From Litorimonas sp039975855 (GTDB taxonomy: Bacteria > Pseudomonadota > Alphaproteobacteria > Caulobacterales > Maricaulaceae): a DNA stretch of 64,000 bases. The DNA lies in assembly GCA_039975855.1 (NCBI GenBank), contig JBDWGH010000002.1, positions 434,001-498,000 of the forward strand, given 5' to 3'. The notes beneath the pieces are model-generated. The model had not been told where the DNA came from. It did no database searches and saw only the letters and a program-made list of their open reading frames with translations. Every line of letters begins with the position of its first letter. The first letter of the stretch is position 1. Shown one piece after another: positions 9,291 to 17,903 of this stretch. The translations under genes were made by a program, and so were the position numbers.

Positions 9291-9938
9291 TTAGGTATTC
9301 ACGATATCAGTTTCAGGTAAAATGTGAGTTTCTGTGAAAGCTAACGCTTCCCATTCGAGGTAATGCGGGTCTGTCATTAATTCAGAAATGTAGACATCAG
9401 AACGCGTGGATCGCGGCAAGCCATAGCTTTCGAAGCGGGTTGCAACTGGCAGGTAAAATGCGTCTGCAATCGTCCAATCATTGAACAAAAACGGCCCATC
9501 GTGGCGGCCGAGCAGATCATCCCACATCGCCGATATTTCTGCAGCCTCATTTAAGCAATCAACAGGCATAGGTCCCAGCGTCCGACGCCGTAGGTTCATA
9601 GGTGCTTCTCTACGGATAGCTTCAAAACCAGTATGCATTTTCTCAACCACGGCCTTGGCTTCCGCCCAAAGCGCCTCGTCCTTTGGCCAAAGATTTGGAA
9701 CAGCCTTAGCGCAGAATTCTGCAATGGCGAGGCTATCCGGGATGACTTGCCCATTGACATCCAAAACTGGAACGGTGCCGGCATCGCTGATCTTCAGCAA
9801 CGCGTCTTTGTAACCTGGAACGTCCAAATCAATCACAGCTGATTGGAACGGCAGTTCCGTTTTCCGTAAAATCTGCCAAGCCCTCAGAGACCAAGACGAG
9901 TAATTATAATTACCGATATAAAGCGTTAGATTAGACAT
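9291..9938 (-). CDS. Glutathione S-transferase family protein
   Basis: A 215-residue cytoplasmic protein with a thioredoxin-like N-terminal half (LYIGNYNYSSWSLRAW, with Ser residues at the usual catalytic place; then GTVPVLDVNGQVIPDSLAI, the cis-Pro and Glu/Asp-Ser glutathione-binding motif). The C-terminal half is all-helical, with a DWTIADAFYLPV stretch that matches the GST N-capping box. The family conjugates glutathione or acts as a glutathione lyase/isomerase; substrate is unknown. It is the last gene of a minus-strand operon, 6 bp after the CCA transferase. Confidence 0.88.
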   Translation of the reverse strand: MSNLTLYIGNYNYSSWSLRAWQILRKTELPFQSAVIDLDVPGYKDALLKISDAGTVPVLDVNGQVIPDSLAIAEFCAKAVPNLWPKDEALWAEAKAVVEKMHTGFEAIRREAPMNLRRRTLGPMPVDCLNEAAEISAMWDDLLGRHDGPFLFNDWTIADAFYLPVATRFESYGLPRSTRSDVYISELMTDPHYLEWEALAFTETHILPETDIVNT

Positions 9939-9944
9939 TAGATG

Positions 9945-11174
9945 TTAGTATCCCATGAGTTTCAATGCCGCGAGGAGTTGCGGCTTCTCAGTTGAAAATC
10001 CAGACCGGACCCAGAGCGCCTCCAGCGCCTTCAGCGCTTTACCCATTCCCGGGCCTTTTGGCACACCAGCCCTTGCCAGATCCTTTCCTGTCACCGGGAA
10101 GATGGGGGCTTGCCAACCTAATGCAAGATCCGCCAAAACCATCCAGCGTGAGGATTGGATTGGGTCCGGTTCTCCGGCGGCGCGTAGCCGAGCGCGATCA
10201 AAAATTACTGTTTTTCCGGATTTGTAAATTGCGGCCAATCTGTCCCGTTCTGCCATATCGGTCGAAAGTTGCGCGCCGTCATCGGCCCAGCCTCGCAACC
10301 TAGCCGTCTCCGACTTGCTCATTTTCAAACGTTTCGTTAGCAAAGCCATTTGCAAGGGTTCGCGCGCGCTCATCGCCATTAGCCGCAGAAGTGGATCAGG
10401 TTTAATCCCTTCCCGCGCCTCCAATTTCACTAAGGCCTCCAGCCCATCGACATTGTTCGCTTCGGGAAACACGGTCTCTAAAATACCGTTTGTCAGCATA
10501 ATGTGACAGGTCCGAACAGGGTTACGCGCAGATAGGAGTTTTTTCATCTCCATCCAAACGCGTTCAGCGGAGAGTTTTTTGATGCCGGATTGATGCTCCC
10601 GACAGGCTTTCAAGGAGGCTGCATCAACTTTCTCGTGTCCGCCATACCAAGCCAGAAAGCGGAAGAACCTTAGAATACGCAAGTAATCCTCTTGAACCCG
10701 CTGAGCCGCATCCCCAACGAACCGAAATTTCCGAGCTTTCAAATCATCCAAGCCCTTCCCAGTGGGATCAAAAACCTGACCGTTCACATCGGCATAAAGG
10801 GAGTTGATTGTGAGGTCCCGGCGTTGCGCATCTTCTGCCCAATCCTTTGTGTAAGCGACAGTTGCCCGCCGGCCATCTGTTTCAACATCGCGGCGCAGAC
10901 TTGTGATTTCATAAGGTGTGCCGTCAATTACGGCTGTAACTGTGCCGTGATCGATACCAGTGGGAATATTGCGTATCCCCGCAGTTTTTAGGGCAGTCAC
11001 CACTGCCTCAGGTTCCAACTGACAAGCCAAGTCGATATCACCGACCGGTTCATCCCAGAGCGCGTTCCTGACGCACCCACCGACAAACCGCAGACTCCCT
11101 TCCGGCATGGCCTCAAACAGTGACATCACAGCATCGGTCTGCATCCATGGAAATTGTTGCGGTGTTAAATTCAT
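9945..11174 (-). CDS. cca: CCA tRNA nucleotidyltransferase
   Basis: This class II nucleotidyltransferase adds or repairs the 3' CCA of tRNA. FVGGCVRNALWDEPVGDIDLA near the N-terminus gives the GG...DxD catalytic core, with both metal-binding Asp residues present. It is followed by the ERRKDLTINSL-like stretch (AQRRDLTINSLY), and the neck helices contain ERVWMEMKKLL. At 409 residues it is typical of alphaproteobacterial enzymes, which lack the C-terminal HD domain of E. coli. It lies between polysaccharide deacetylase and GST genes with 14 and 6 bp gaps, in one operon. Confidence 0.93.
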   Translation of the reverse strand: MNLTPQQFPWMQTDAVMSLFEAMPEGSLRFVGGCVRNALWDEPVGDIDLACQLEPEAVVTALKTAGIRNIPTGIDHGTVTAVIDGTPYEITSLRRDVETDGRRATVAYTKDWAEDAQRRDLTINSLYADVNGQVFDPTGKGLDDLKARKFRFVGDAAQRVQEDYLRILRFFRFLAWYGGHEKVDAASLKACREHQSGIKKLSAERVWMEMKKLLSARNPVRTCHIMLTNGILETVFPEANNVDGLEALVKLEAREGIKPDPLLRLMAMSAREPLQMALLTKRLKMSKSETARLRGWADDGAQLSTDMAERDRLAAIYKSGKTVIFDRARLRAAGEPDPIQSSRWMVLADLALGWQAPIFPVTGKDLARAGVPKGPGMGKALKALEALWVRSGFSTEKPQLLAALKLMGY

Positions 11175-11188
11175 GCGAGCGTCATACC

Positions 11189-12115
11189 CTAGAGACCCAA
11201 CGCGTCCATCGTTTTACGTCCAAAACCAATATATTGTTCAGGGTAAGGCGCGACTTCCATTTCAGTTTCACGGGCTTTCAGAGTCAACCAGTTGCGACCT
11301 GATGTCGGTTCATGCGGGATCGGATGGAAAGCTGGAAACGCCAGCGCCTCCGCAGCATCAATAAACACCCATCCGTCCGCTTTTAGCGCCAGTAAAACAT
11401 CTTTCAGAAAATGCCCGTTTAAAACATTATGATGCATCAAAGTAAGATGAGGCAAAGATGTGAAACCCAAGGCTTGGGCGACTTGGTCCCAATGATTGGA
11501 CAAGGTCACACACATATTCACGTAATAATCTCTATAAGGTACGAGGTCAGTATCAGGATTTAATTTAAGTGCTGATTCCAATCGACTCGCTGTATACCAA
11601 TCCACACTGTCCATTGTCACCGGAGCATTACGTAGTCCCAATTCATCTAAACCATTAAATAGTTTAATCTGCTGCTCACGGTCCCGCCCATCATCCAGAA
11701 ACGGGAAACGAAAAATTTCAGATGTGCCTCTAACTCCAGACAAGTATTCCTGATTTTGTCTGATGTCGGAGAGGTATGCATCCGTATCCGTTTCATTCGC
11801 ATGCGGGTGGGTCCAGGTATGGTTGGCAATGATATGTCCTCGATCCAGCCACGCTTGAACAACCTCTTGCCCCCAATCGGTGTTGACGAAGTCTCCAGTG
11901 ACGAAACCTGCAGCTTTATGACCAACAGCCTCAAAGGCGCTTAATATGTTCTCATGGCGCGCTTTTTGACTCAGACCCGTTTTGAATTGCAGATTGAAGT
12001 CATCCATCGTGATGGCCATCTGCTTCACATGTTTAGAGACCGTTGAGTTCAACCGATTGTCACGACACGCGCCGATCGCCGCCAATCCTGCCAGAAAAAA
12101 TCGCCTGTCCATCAT
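11189..12115 (-). CDS. Polysaccharide deacetylase (NodB homology) family, exported
   Basis: A 308-residue protein with an RRFFLAGLAAIGAC lead, which suggests a lipoprotein or exported protein with lipid-modified Cys. The NodB-homology signature is present: AITMDDFN supplies the metal or catalytic Asp pair, HTWTHPH the two metal His residues, and FRFPFLDDG the third conserved motif. The family removes acetyl groups from glycans such as peptidoglycan, chitin or exopolysaccharide; the substrate is not shown. Its ATG overlaps the NUDIX stop (ATGA), so it is translationally coupled. Confidence 0.85.
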   Translation of the reverse strand: MMDRRFFLAGLAAIGACRDNRLNSTVSKHVKQMAITMDDFNLQFKTGLSQKARHENILSAFEAVGHKAAGFVTGDFVNTDWGQEVVQAWLDRGHIIANHTWTHPHANETDTDAYLSDIRQNQEYLSGVRGTSEIFRFPFLDDGRDREQQIKLFNGLDELGLRNAPVTMDSVDWYTASRLESALKLNPDTDLVPYRDYYVNMCVTLSNHWDQVAQALGFTSLPHLTLMHHNVLNGHFLKDVLLALKADGWVFIDAAEALAFPAFHPIPHEPTSGRNWLTLKARETEMEVAPYPEQYIGFGRKTMDALGL

Positions 12116-12705
12116 GACTCAAACCCTCGCTGCCAAAGACGATAGATGGTCATGGCTGTCATACCCCAAATGTTCCGATGCCGACCGTCAATGTCATCAT
12201 ATGGCATGTCGAATAGCACATGATCCTTCCCATCGAAAAACACTTCGCGACGTTTATGATTATTGGGGTTCATTAAAAAACTGAGCGGCACTTCAAATGC
12301 ACTTTCAACTTCCCGCGGATCAGGTGTGATTTGGGCGGCTGAGTCAATTACTCCAACAAATGGTGTGATCCGATACTGGCTCACGGCGTCGAAACTGGGC
12401 AAGCGACCTAAGAGTTCGATGTCGCGGGCTTCCACGCCTATTTCTTCTTCTGTCTCGCGCAGCGCCGTTTGTGCGATCGTTTCACCGACTTCTGCCTTCC
12501 CGCCTGGAAAGGCAATCTGTCCAGCATGTGAGGGCATGGTCTCTGGGCGTTGGGTCAAAATAACTTGCCATTCACCTCGCATGACAAGCGGAAACAGGAC
12601 AGCCGCCTTACGCTGCCCATCACGTTTAACCTGATCGGCCCCATCAGAAATCCTTAGTGGCAGAAGTGCTTTACGGACTTTATCTAGAACCACATCAGAC
12701 ATCAT
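12112..12705 (-). CDS. CoA pyrophosphatase-like NUDIX hydrolase
   Basis: A 197-residue NUDIX enzyme. The Nudix box GGKAEVGETIAQTALRETEEEIG fits GX5EX7REUXEEXGU, and the preceding LTQRPETMPSHAGQIAFPGG is the UPF0035/CoA-specific signature of NudL-type pyrophosphatases, which cut coenzyme A or similar nucleotides. The ATG at 12705 (or the adjacent one at 12702) overlaps the end of the DUF1285 gene by about 10 bases; the longer frame to 12915 runs inside that gene and is rejected. It is in the DUF1285-NUDIX-deacetylase-cca-GST operon. Confidence 0.9.
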   Translation of the reverse strand: MMSDVVLDKVRKALLPLRISDGADQVKRDGQRKAAVLFPLVMRGEWQVILTQRPETMPSHAGQIAFPGGKAEVGETIAQTALRETEEEIGVEARDIELLGRLPSFDAVSQYRITPFVGVIDSAAQITPDPREVESAFEVPLSFLMNPNNHKRREVFFDGKDHVLFDMPYDDIDGRHRNIWGMTAMTIYRLWQRGFES

Positions 12706-13300
12706 GCGATCCCGCAGGTCCGAGCGGATAAAATATTCCGTTCGCCCACACGCCCAATTGTGGCCCTTCCGGTGTTTGGCGCTCGACTGCCAGATCAACC
12801 AACTCATAGAATACGGGGCGCGATAAAGAGGCCTCAAGTCGTCCCCATACGCCCACATAGGGATCAGGCTCGCCTGTCTCTGCATCGGTTTCAATCCGCA
12901 GTGGCGTGTCTTCACTCACTTCAATCATATCTTCCATGTTGGTTGTAAAGAATAGCCGCTGGTCTTGACCTTCCCCTTTGGCATCTAAACGCACGGCTAT
13001 AAAATGTGCCCTTTCGACCGTAATCGTCAGTTTTTCCACGGGTGTTACGAGATATGTCTTCCCGTCATCATCTTTGCGCAAGACAGATGCAAAAAGCTTC
13101 ACAAGGGGTTTTCGCGTAATTGGTGATCCTTCATGCCACCAAGAGCCATCAGATTTGATAACAATATCGATTTCACCGCAATGTTCAGGGTCCCAACGTT
13201 CTACGGGCCTACGATCATCCGACGTATCAGCTAGGGCTTTCATCAAATCTTCGAGAGAAAACTGCGACTTACCGCCATTTAAGGTGTTTGGGGTGGACAA
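12695..13300 (-). CDS. DUF1285 domain protein
   Basis: A 201-residue soluble protein. The stretch PVERWDPEHCGEIDIVIKSDG followed by WWHEGSPITRKPLVKLFASVL is the hallmark of DUF1285, a family with no fixed function that is common in alphaproteobacteria. Later parts are beta-rich and end with GIFYPLGP. The start is uncertain: TTG at 13300 gives the full frame, while an ATG at 13246 would remove 18 residues. It is first in the minus-strand operon that goes on to NUDIX and cca, and is divergent from moxR. Confidence 0.85.
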   Translation of the reverse strand: MSTPNTLNGGKSQFSLEDLMKALADTSDDRRPVERWDPEHCGEIDIVIKSDGSWWHEGSPITRKPLVKLFASVLRKDDDGKTYLVTPVEKLTITVERAHFIAVRLDAKGEGQDQRLFFTTNMEDMIEVSEDTPLRIETDAETGEPDPYVGVWGRLEASLSRPVFYELVDLAVERQTPEGPQLGVWANGIFYPLGPAGSHDV

Positions 13301-13370
13301 TGGTTTTACCAGCTTTCATTCGTAGAGTTCATATGAGTCTCTCTAATACTATTCATAGGCCTTGATTTCG

Positions 13371-14360
13371 ATGCAAGATATTCCCGCGAACATAGAAAAA
13401 GCCGCAGTAACGGCCAGTGGTAGGCTCAGTACAGCCCGAGATAACATCGGTAGCGTGGTCTATGGTCAGGACAAAGTGGTCGAACTTGCCCTTTCGGCCA
13501 TCCTCTCCGGCGGCCATGCGCTACTCGTCGGAGTACCCGGCTTGGCGAAAACACTACTCGTGGAAACTTTGGGTACTGTCATGGGGCTAGATGACAAGCG
13601 CGTGCAATTCACGCCAGATTTGATGCCAGGCGACATACTAGGCTCCGAAGTTCTCGAGGAGACGACAAAAGGCAAACGAGAGTTTCGGTTCATTCCCGGC
13701 CCGGTCTTTACCCAGCTCTTGATGGCAGATGAAATCAACCGCGCCAGCCCACGCACGCAATCTGCACTATTACAGGCCATGCAAGAACGTTTCGTCACCA
13801 TCGCAGGCGTCCGTCACGATTTGCCAAAGCCCTTTCACGTCTTGGCAACCCAAAACCCAATCGAACAAGAGGGAACATACCCCCTCCCCGAAGCGCAGCT
13901 CGACCGTTTCCTGCTCCGGATAGATGTAGATTTCCCAACACTCGAAACAGAACGTAACATTCTCGTCCGCACGACAGGCGCGGAACAAGCCAGTGCCAAG
14001 AAAGCGATCACCCCGAAACAATTGATCGATATGCAATCCCTCGTTCGGAAACTCCCCGTTGGCGAAAATGTGCTTGAAGCCATTTTAACACTCGTCCGAA
14101 ACGCCCGTCCCGACCAAACAGATATCCCGAGCATTCGGGAACAAGTCAGCTGGGGCCCTGGTCCGCGTGCAGGCCAAGCTTTGATGCTCGCGACCCGTGC
14201 GCGTGCGTTGATTGATGGACGTCTATCACCTTCTATTGATGATGTCTTGGAATTGGCAGGTCCGGTCTTGTCTCACCGCATGGCATTGAATTTCGCGGCA
14301 CGGGCTGATGGGCAAACCGTGAATAGCGTTATCGAGACTTTGAAAGACCGAATCCGGTAG
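13371..14360 (+). CDS. MoxR-family AAA+ ATPase
   Basis: A 329-residue AAA+ ATPase. Walker A is VGVPGLAKT, Walker B is LLMADEINRASP, and the sensor region LATQNPIEQEGTYPLPEAQLDRF is the MoxR signature. These proteins act as chaperone-like ATPases that mature partner proteins with VWA domains. The ATG at 13371 is chosen over a TTG at 13362 because the family starts near it. It is the first of an operon MoxR-DUF58-DUF4159-VWA-like, whose order is strongly conserved in alphaproteobacteria. One base separates it from the DUF58 gene. Confidence 0.93.
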   Translation: MQDIPANIEKAAVTASGRLSTARDNIGSVVYGQDKVVELALSAILSGGHALLVGVPGLAKTLLVETLGTVMGLDDKRVQFTPDLMPGDILGSEVLEETTKGKREFRFIPGPVFTQLLMADEINRASPRTQSALLQAMQERFVTIAGVRHDLPKPFHVLATQNPIEQEGTYPLPEAQLDRFLLRIDVDFPTLETERNILVRTTGAEQASAKKAITPKQLIDMQSLVRKLPVGENVLEAILTLVRNARPDQTDIPSIREQVSWGPGPRAGQALMLATRARALIDGRLSPSIDDVLELAGPVLSHRMALNFAARADGQTVNSVIETLKDRIR

Positions 14361-14361
14361 A

Positions 14362-15237
14362 ATGGCCCTGCTAGCCCGAAAACATGATGTTCGGCGACGC
14401 GCCCTTTCGCTGTCGCAAGGTTATCCTGCGCTCCTCGCCGAGGCTGAGCGCGTAGCAGCAGTAGTTGCATCTGGCGTTCACGGCCGCCGCCGCGCGGGTC
14501 AAGGCGAGACTTTTTGGCAATATCGAAACTATCAAACAACCGACGCAGCCAACCAAATTGATTGGCGAAGATCTGCTCGCGGTGACCAAATTTTTGTTCG
14601 CGACAATGAATGGGAAGCGGCAAACACAATTTATTTATGGCCGGACACTCGCCCCGGAATGGTCTGGGGAAGCGACAAACTCCTTCCGACAAAAGCGGAT
14701 CGCGGGCGGGTTCTAACCTTGGCAATAGCAAACCTCCTAATGAAAGCGGGGGAACGGTGCGCGCTCATCGGTCTTCAAGACCGCGCCCGCTCGGGCCGGG
14801 TAGGGTTTGAACGACTTGCTGAATCAATGATGCGATCCGAAGCTGACGAACGGGCCCTTGAAACAGACATCGCGGCGCATTCTCGGTTCGTGATTGTCAG
14901 TGACTTTCTTGACCCTATCGAAGACTGGCGCAAACGCCTCTCGCGTCTCTCTGGCCGACCAGTAACAGGGGTCATGGTGCAAATCATTGACCCCGCAGAA
15001 GAGGCATTTCCTTATAAAGGCCGTCTAAATATTCGGGCACCTGGCGGTTCAAAACGCTTTCTGTTAGGTAGAGCGGAGACAGCGAGAAACGCCTATCAAG
15101 AACGGCTTGCAGATCATAATGCCAAAATTGCGAATACGGCGGCACGCCTCGGTTGGACACATATACAACACCGCACAAACGAACCTGCCACAACGGCTCT
15201 AAACGCGCTTTATCAGGCTCTGAGCGGTGACCTATGA
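14362..15237 (+). CDS. DUF58 domain protein (MoxR partner)
   Basis: A 291-residue protein. GRRRAGQGETFWQYRNYQTTDAANQIDWR is cut here as the DUF58 hallmark (GxGxxFxxxRxYxxGDxxRxIDW). The C-terminal half has a VWA-like fold (ETDIAAHSRFVIVSDFLDP). DUF58 proteins pair with MoxR ATPases and often precede Bat-type membrane proteins. It is 1 bp after moxR, and its stop overlaps the next gene's start (ATGA), which indicates coupled translation. Confidence 0.88.
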   Translation: MALLARKHDVRRRALSLSQGYPALLAEAERVAAVVASGVHGRRRAGQGETFWQYRNYQTTDAANQIDWRRSARGDQIFVRDNEWEAANTIYLWPDTRPGMVWGSDKLLPTKADRGRVLTLAIANLLMKAGERCALIGLQDRARSGRVGFERLAESMMRSEADERALETDIAAHSRFVIVSDFLDPIEDWRKRLSRLSGRPVTGVMVQIIDPAEEAFPYKGRLNIRAPGGSKRFLLGRAETARNAYQERLADHNAKIANTAARLGWTHIQHRTNEPATTALNALYQALSGDL

Positions 15238-17903
15238 GTTTTGCGGGCCTTACATTCTTGGCGCCACTGGTTCTGTTGGGCCTACTAACCTTGCCAATCG
15301 TCTGGTGGATATTGCGGATCAGCCCACCAAAACCGCGCGATCAAATATTCCCACCTCTTCGGATATTGGAAGGCGTTCAAGCTGAAGAAGAAACACCGGC
15401 AGGAACGCCGCTTTGGTTACTTATCTTCCGACTTCTGATGGTAGCCCTTGTTGCCTTTGCCTTGGCGCAACCGATCCTCAAATCTACAAGCGCCGAAACC
15501 CAATCCCGCCCCACACTGCTCATTGATCAAAGTGTTTTTTCCGCACCTAATTGGGATGCCCTGATTGACGAAGCTGAGCGGCTTACTCGAATAGCGCAAC
15601 GCAATAACCTTGAGGTTAGTCTCATACCGTCGGAAAGCGAAGCGCTAGGCTTCAGACCAGCACGTGAAGCCCTGGAAACGTTAAAATCATTGCAACCCGT
15701 GAGTTATGTCAGCGAATTTGACGCACCGGTGATAGAATCGAACTCCGATATATATGTGCTGACATCAGGTTTAAGCGCATCCCGAGATACAAGTTTTCCA
15801 AATGCCGCAACAATTTTCAAACCTGAAGTTCAATCGGTCATATTGCCGTCAGAGGTTCGCGAAACTCCGCAGGGGTTTGATGCAGATTGGTATCGCCCCT
15901 CATCAGGCACGCCCAGTTCTCATACCATTGAGGCTCTTGGTACGGGCGGCGGAGTTATTGCTTCGGAGGAGCTGCAATTTGGGCCGGGAGCTGATCTAGC
16001 CACCGTTAGTTTTAATTTACCCGCACAACTCCGATCACGTGTTGCAAGGTTACGTGTATCGGGTGTGCGCTCCGCGGCTTCAATAAAACTATTGGATGAT
16101 AGTTTTGGACGCCCACTTGTCGGGGTGCTGCGCGCCAATGCGGACACCTCCAGCCCACTTTTGACAGAACCGTTTTATGCTAAACAAGCGCTTCTGCCAT
16201 TCGCAGATGTCTTTGAGGGCGATCAAGATACTCTTTTGGCGTTGAAACCTTCGATCCTCGTTATGCCCGATAGCCAACGCAATGATGATGATGCGGTCAA
16301 AGCTTTCGTTGAAGAAGGCGGGATTTTGATCCGTTTTGCTGGCGCGCGTGTAGCGAAAACTCCTGATACACTATTGCCCGTCGCATTGCGCGTTGGAGAT
16401 CGTGCAATTGGCGGCGCACTGGCATGGGAAAGCCCACAAAAACTTGCGCCTTTCTCAAATGAATCGCCATTTGCTGGTCTCGAAATACCGGAAGACGTAA
16501 CGGTTTCCAAACAGGTCATGGCAGAACCGGGCATTGAGACAGACACTCGCACTTGGGCGAGACTCGAAGACGGTAGCCCAATCGTGACAAGTGCGCCGTT
16601 AGGACAAGGTCGCGTCATTCTTTTCCACGTCACCGCAGGACCAGAATGGTCAAATTTGGCTTTGTCGGGACTATATGTCGATATGCTACAACGTCTTCTT
16701 CCACTCGCGAAGGGCCGTGCGATCGAGCAAACAGAGTCAACTGCCAATTGGGTAATAGACCGCGAACTCGATCCCTTTGGGCGTTTACAATCACCGCCAC
16801 CAGGAATGCCAAGTCTAACGACAGCCGAGTTTGAAACCGCTCCTGCCTCGAGCTCAGCATTGCCTGGCACGTATCGCCAAGGAACACGTATTCGTGCGCT
16901 ATCCGTCGTGAAAGACCCAGCTGCCGTTAAAGATATTTCTTTTTCAGGCGGTTCAACCCTTCGGACTTATGGCGAAACCTCGGATAGCTCTCTGATGGGA
17001 AAGCTACTCGGAATCGCATTATTCGCTTTAGCTCTAGATGCCTTATTTGCTTTGATGGCTTCGGGTCGTTTGAGCTATCTAAAACCTGTACGTGGTGTCG
17101 CTGCTCTCATTTTTGTCGGGCTCATTTTTGCCCCCGACGTTATGGCGCAAGACGACACCCGACTTTTGGAAGCCGCGACCGGGCTACATCTCGCTTATAT
17201 TGAAACCGGTGATATCAGGCGTGACGAGTTGTCTCGTGTGGCTATGGAAGGTCTGAAGGAACAACTTAGTGGCCGAACAACAATAGAACCCGTTGGCGTG
17301 CATGGAGTTACGGCAGACATGGCGGGATTGGAAATGTACCCATTTCTCTATTGGCCAATCAGACGGGACTCACCCTCCCTATCGCCAGAGGCTCGACTGA
17401 ACATCAATGCCTATATGGCGTCTGGCGGGACAATCGTTTTTGATACGGGTGATGAAGGCGACCGAGTATTGAGGGCCGGAGATCCTCACCCTGGGTTAAA
17501 ACGTGTCAGCGAAGGTTTAGATATTCCGCGACTAACGGAGGTGCCCTCTGACCACGTCCTCACGAAATCCTTTTACTTACTTCAAGTCTTTCCTGGTCGT
17601 TGGGCCAATGGTCCCGTTTATGTTCAGGCTGCCCAAGCGGGTACAAGTGGACGAGATGGCGTGTCGTCGGTGATAATTGGATCCAATGATTGGGCCGCGG
17701 GATGGGCTGTGACTAATCTAGACGGCGCATTAGTTGACCTAGAAAAAGATCTACCCCGTCAACGGGAAATCTCAATCCGTTTCGGTGTAAACATCGCCAT
17801 GTATGCTTTGTCAGGAAACTATAAATCCGATCAAGTCCACGCGGCCGCCTTGGTTGAGCGCTTGGGCGAGGGGAAACGCGAACTTCCAGGCGAGACCGAA
17901 TGA
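15234..17903 (+). CDS. BatA-N/DUF4159 membrane protein
   Basis: An 889-residue protein. Residues 1-90 carry two membrane helices with an LTLPIVWWILRISPPKPRD stretch, the aerotolerance-regulator N-terminal (BatA) layout. A long periplasmic or cytoplasmic region follows, with a glutamine-amidotransferase-like fold (LKPSILVMPDSQRND, then EEGGILIRFAGAR). A further helix lies near 600-620, followed by a second helix and a DUF4159 domain (about 640-860, EMYPFLYWPIRRD and MASGGTIVFDTGDEGD). It is the third gene of the MoxR operon and overlaps its neighbours by 4 bases on each side. The family role is unknown but is assumed to be envelope homeostasis. Confidence 0.85.
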   Translation: MSFAGLTFLAPLVLLGLLTLPIVWWILRISPPKPRDQIFPPLRILEGVQAEEETPAGTPLWLLIFRLLMVALVAFALAQPILKSTSAETQSRPTLLIDQSVFSAPNWDALIDEAERLTRIAQRNNLEVSLIPSESEALGFRPAREALETLKSLQPVSYVSEFDAPVIESNSDIYVLTSGLSASRDTSFPNAATIFKPEVQSVILPSEVRETPQGFDADWYRPSSGTPSSHTIEALGTGGGVIASEELQFGPGADLATVSFNLPAQLRSRVARLRVSGVRSAASIKLLDDSFGRPLVGVLRANADTSSPLLTEPFYAKQALLPFADVFEGDQDTLLALKPSILVMPDSQRNDDDAVKAFVEEGGILIRFAGARVAKTPDTLLPVALRVGDRAIGGALAWESPQKLAPFSNESPFAGLEIPEDVTVSKQVMAEPGIETDTRTWARLEDGSPIVTSAPLGQGRVILFHVTAGPEWSNLALSGLYVDMLQRLLPLAKGRAIEQTESTANWVIDRELDPFGRLQSPPPGMPSLTTAEFETAPASSSALPGTYRQGTRIRALSVVKDPAAVKDISFSGGSTLRTYGETSDSSLMGKLLGIALFALALDALFALMASGRLSYLKPVRGVAALIFVGLIFAPDVMAQDDTRLLEAATGLHLAYIETGDIRRDELSRVAMEGLKEQLSGRTTIEPVGVHGVTADMAGLEMYPFLYWPIRRDSPSLSPEARLNINAYMASGGTIVFDTGDEGDRVLRAGDPHPGLKRVSEGLDIPRLTEVPSDHVLTKSFYLLQVFPGRWANGPVYVQAAQAGTSGRDGVSSVIIGSNDWAAGWAVTNLDGALVDLEKDLPRQREISIRFGVNIAMYALSGNYKSDQVHAAALVERLGEGKRELPGETE

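Noticed and set aside
16223..16870. 215-residue minus-strand frame inside the DUF4159 gene
   Set aside because: It is antisense to a well-supported gene and has no features of its own.
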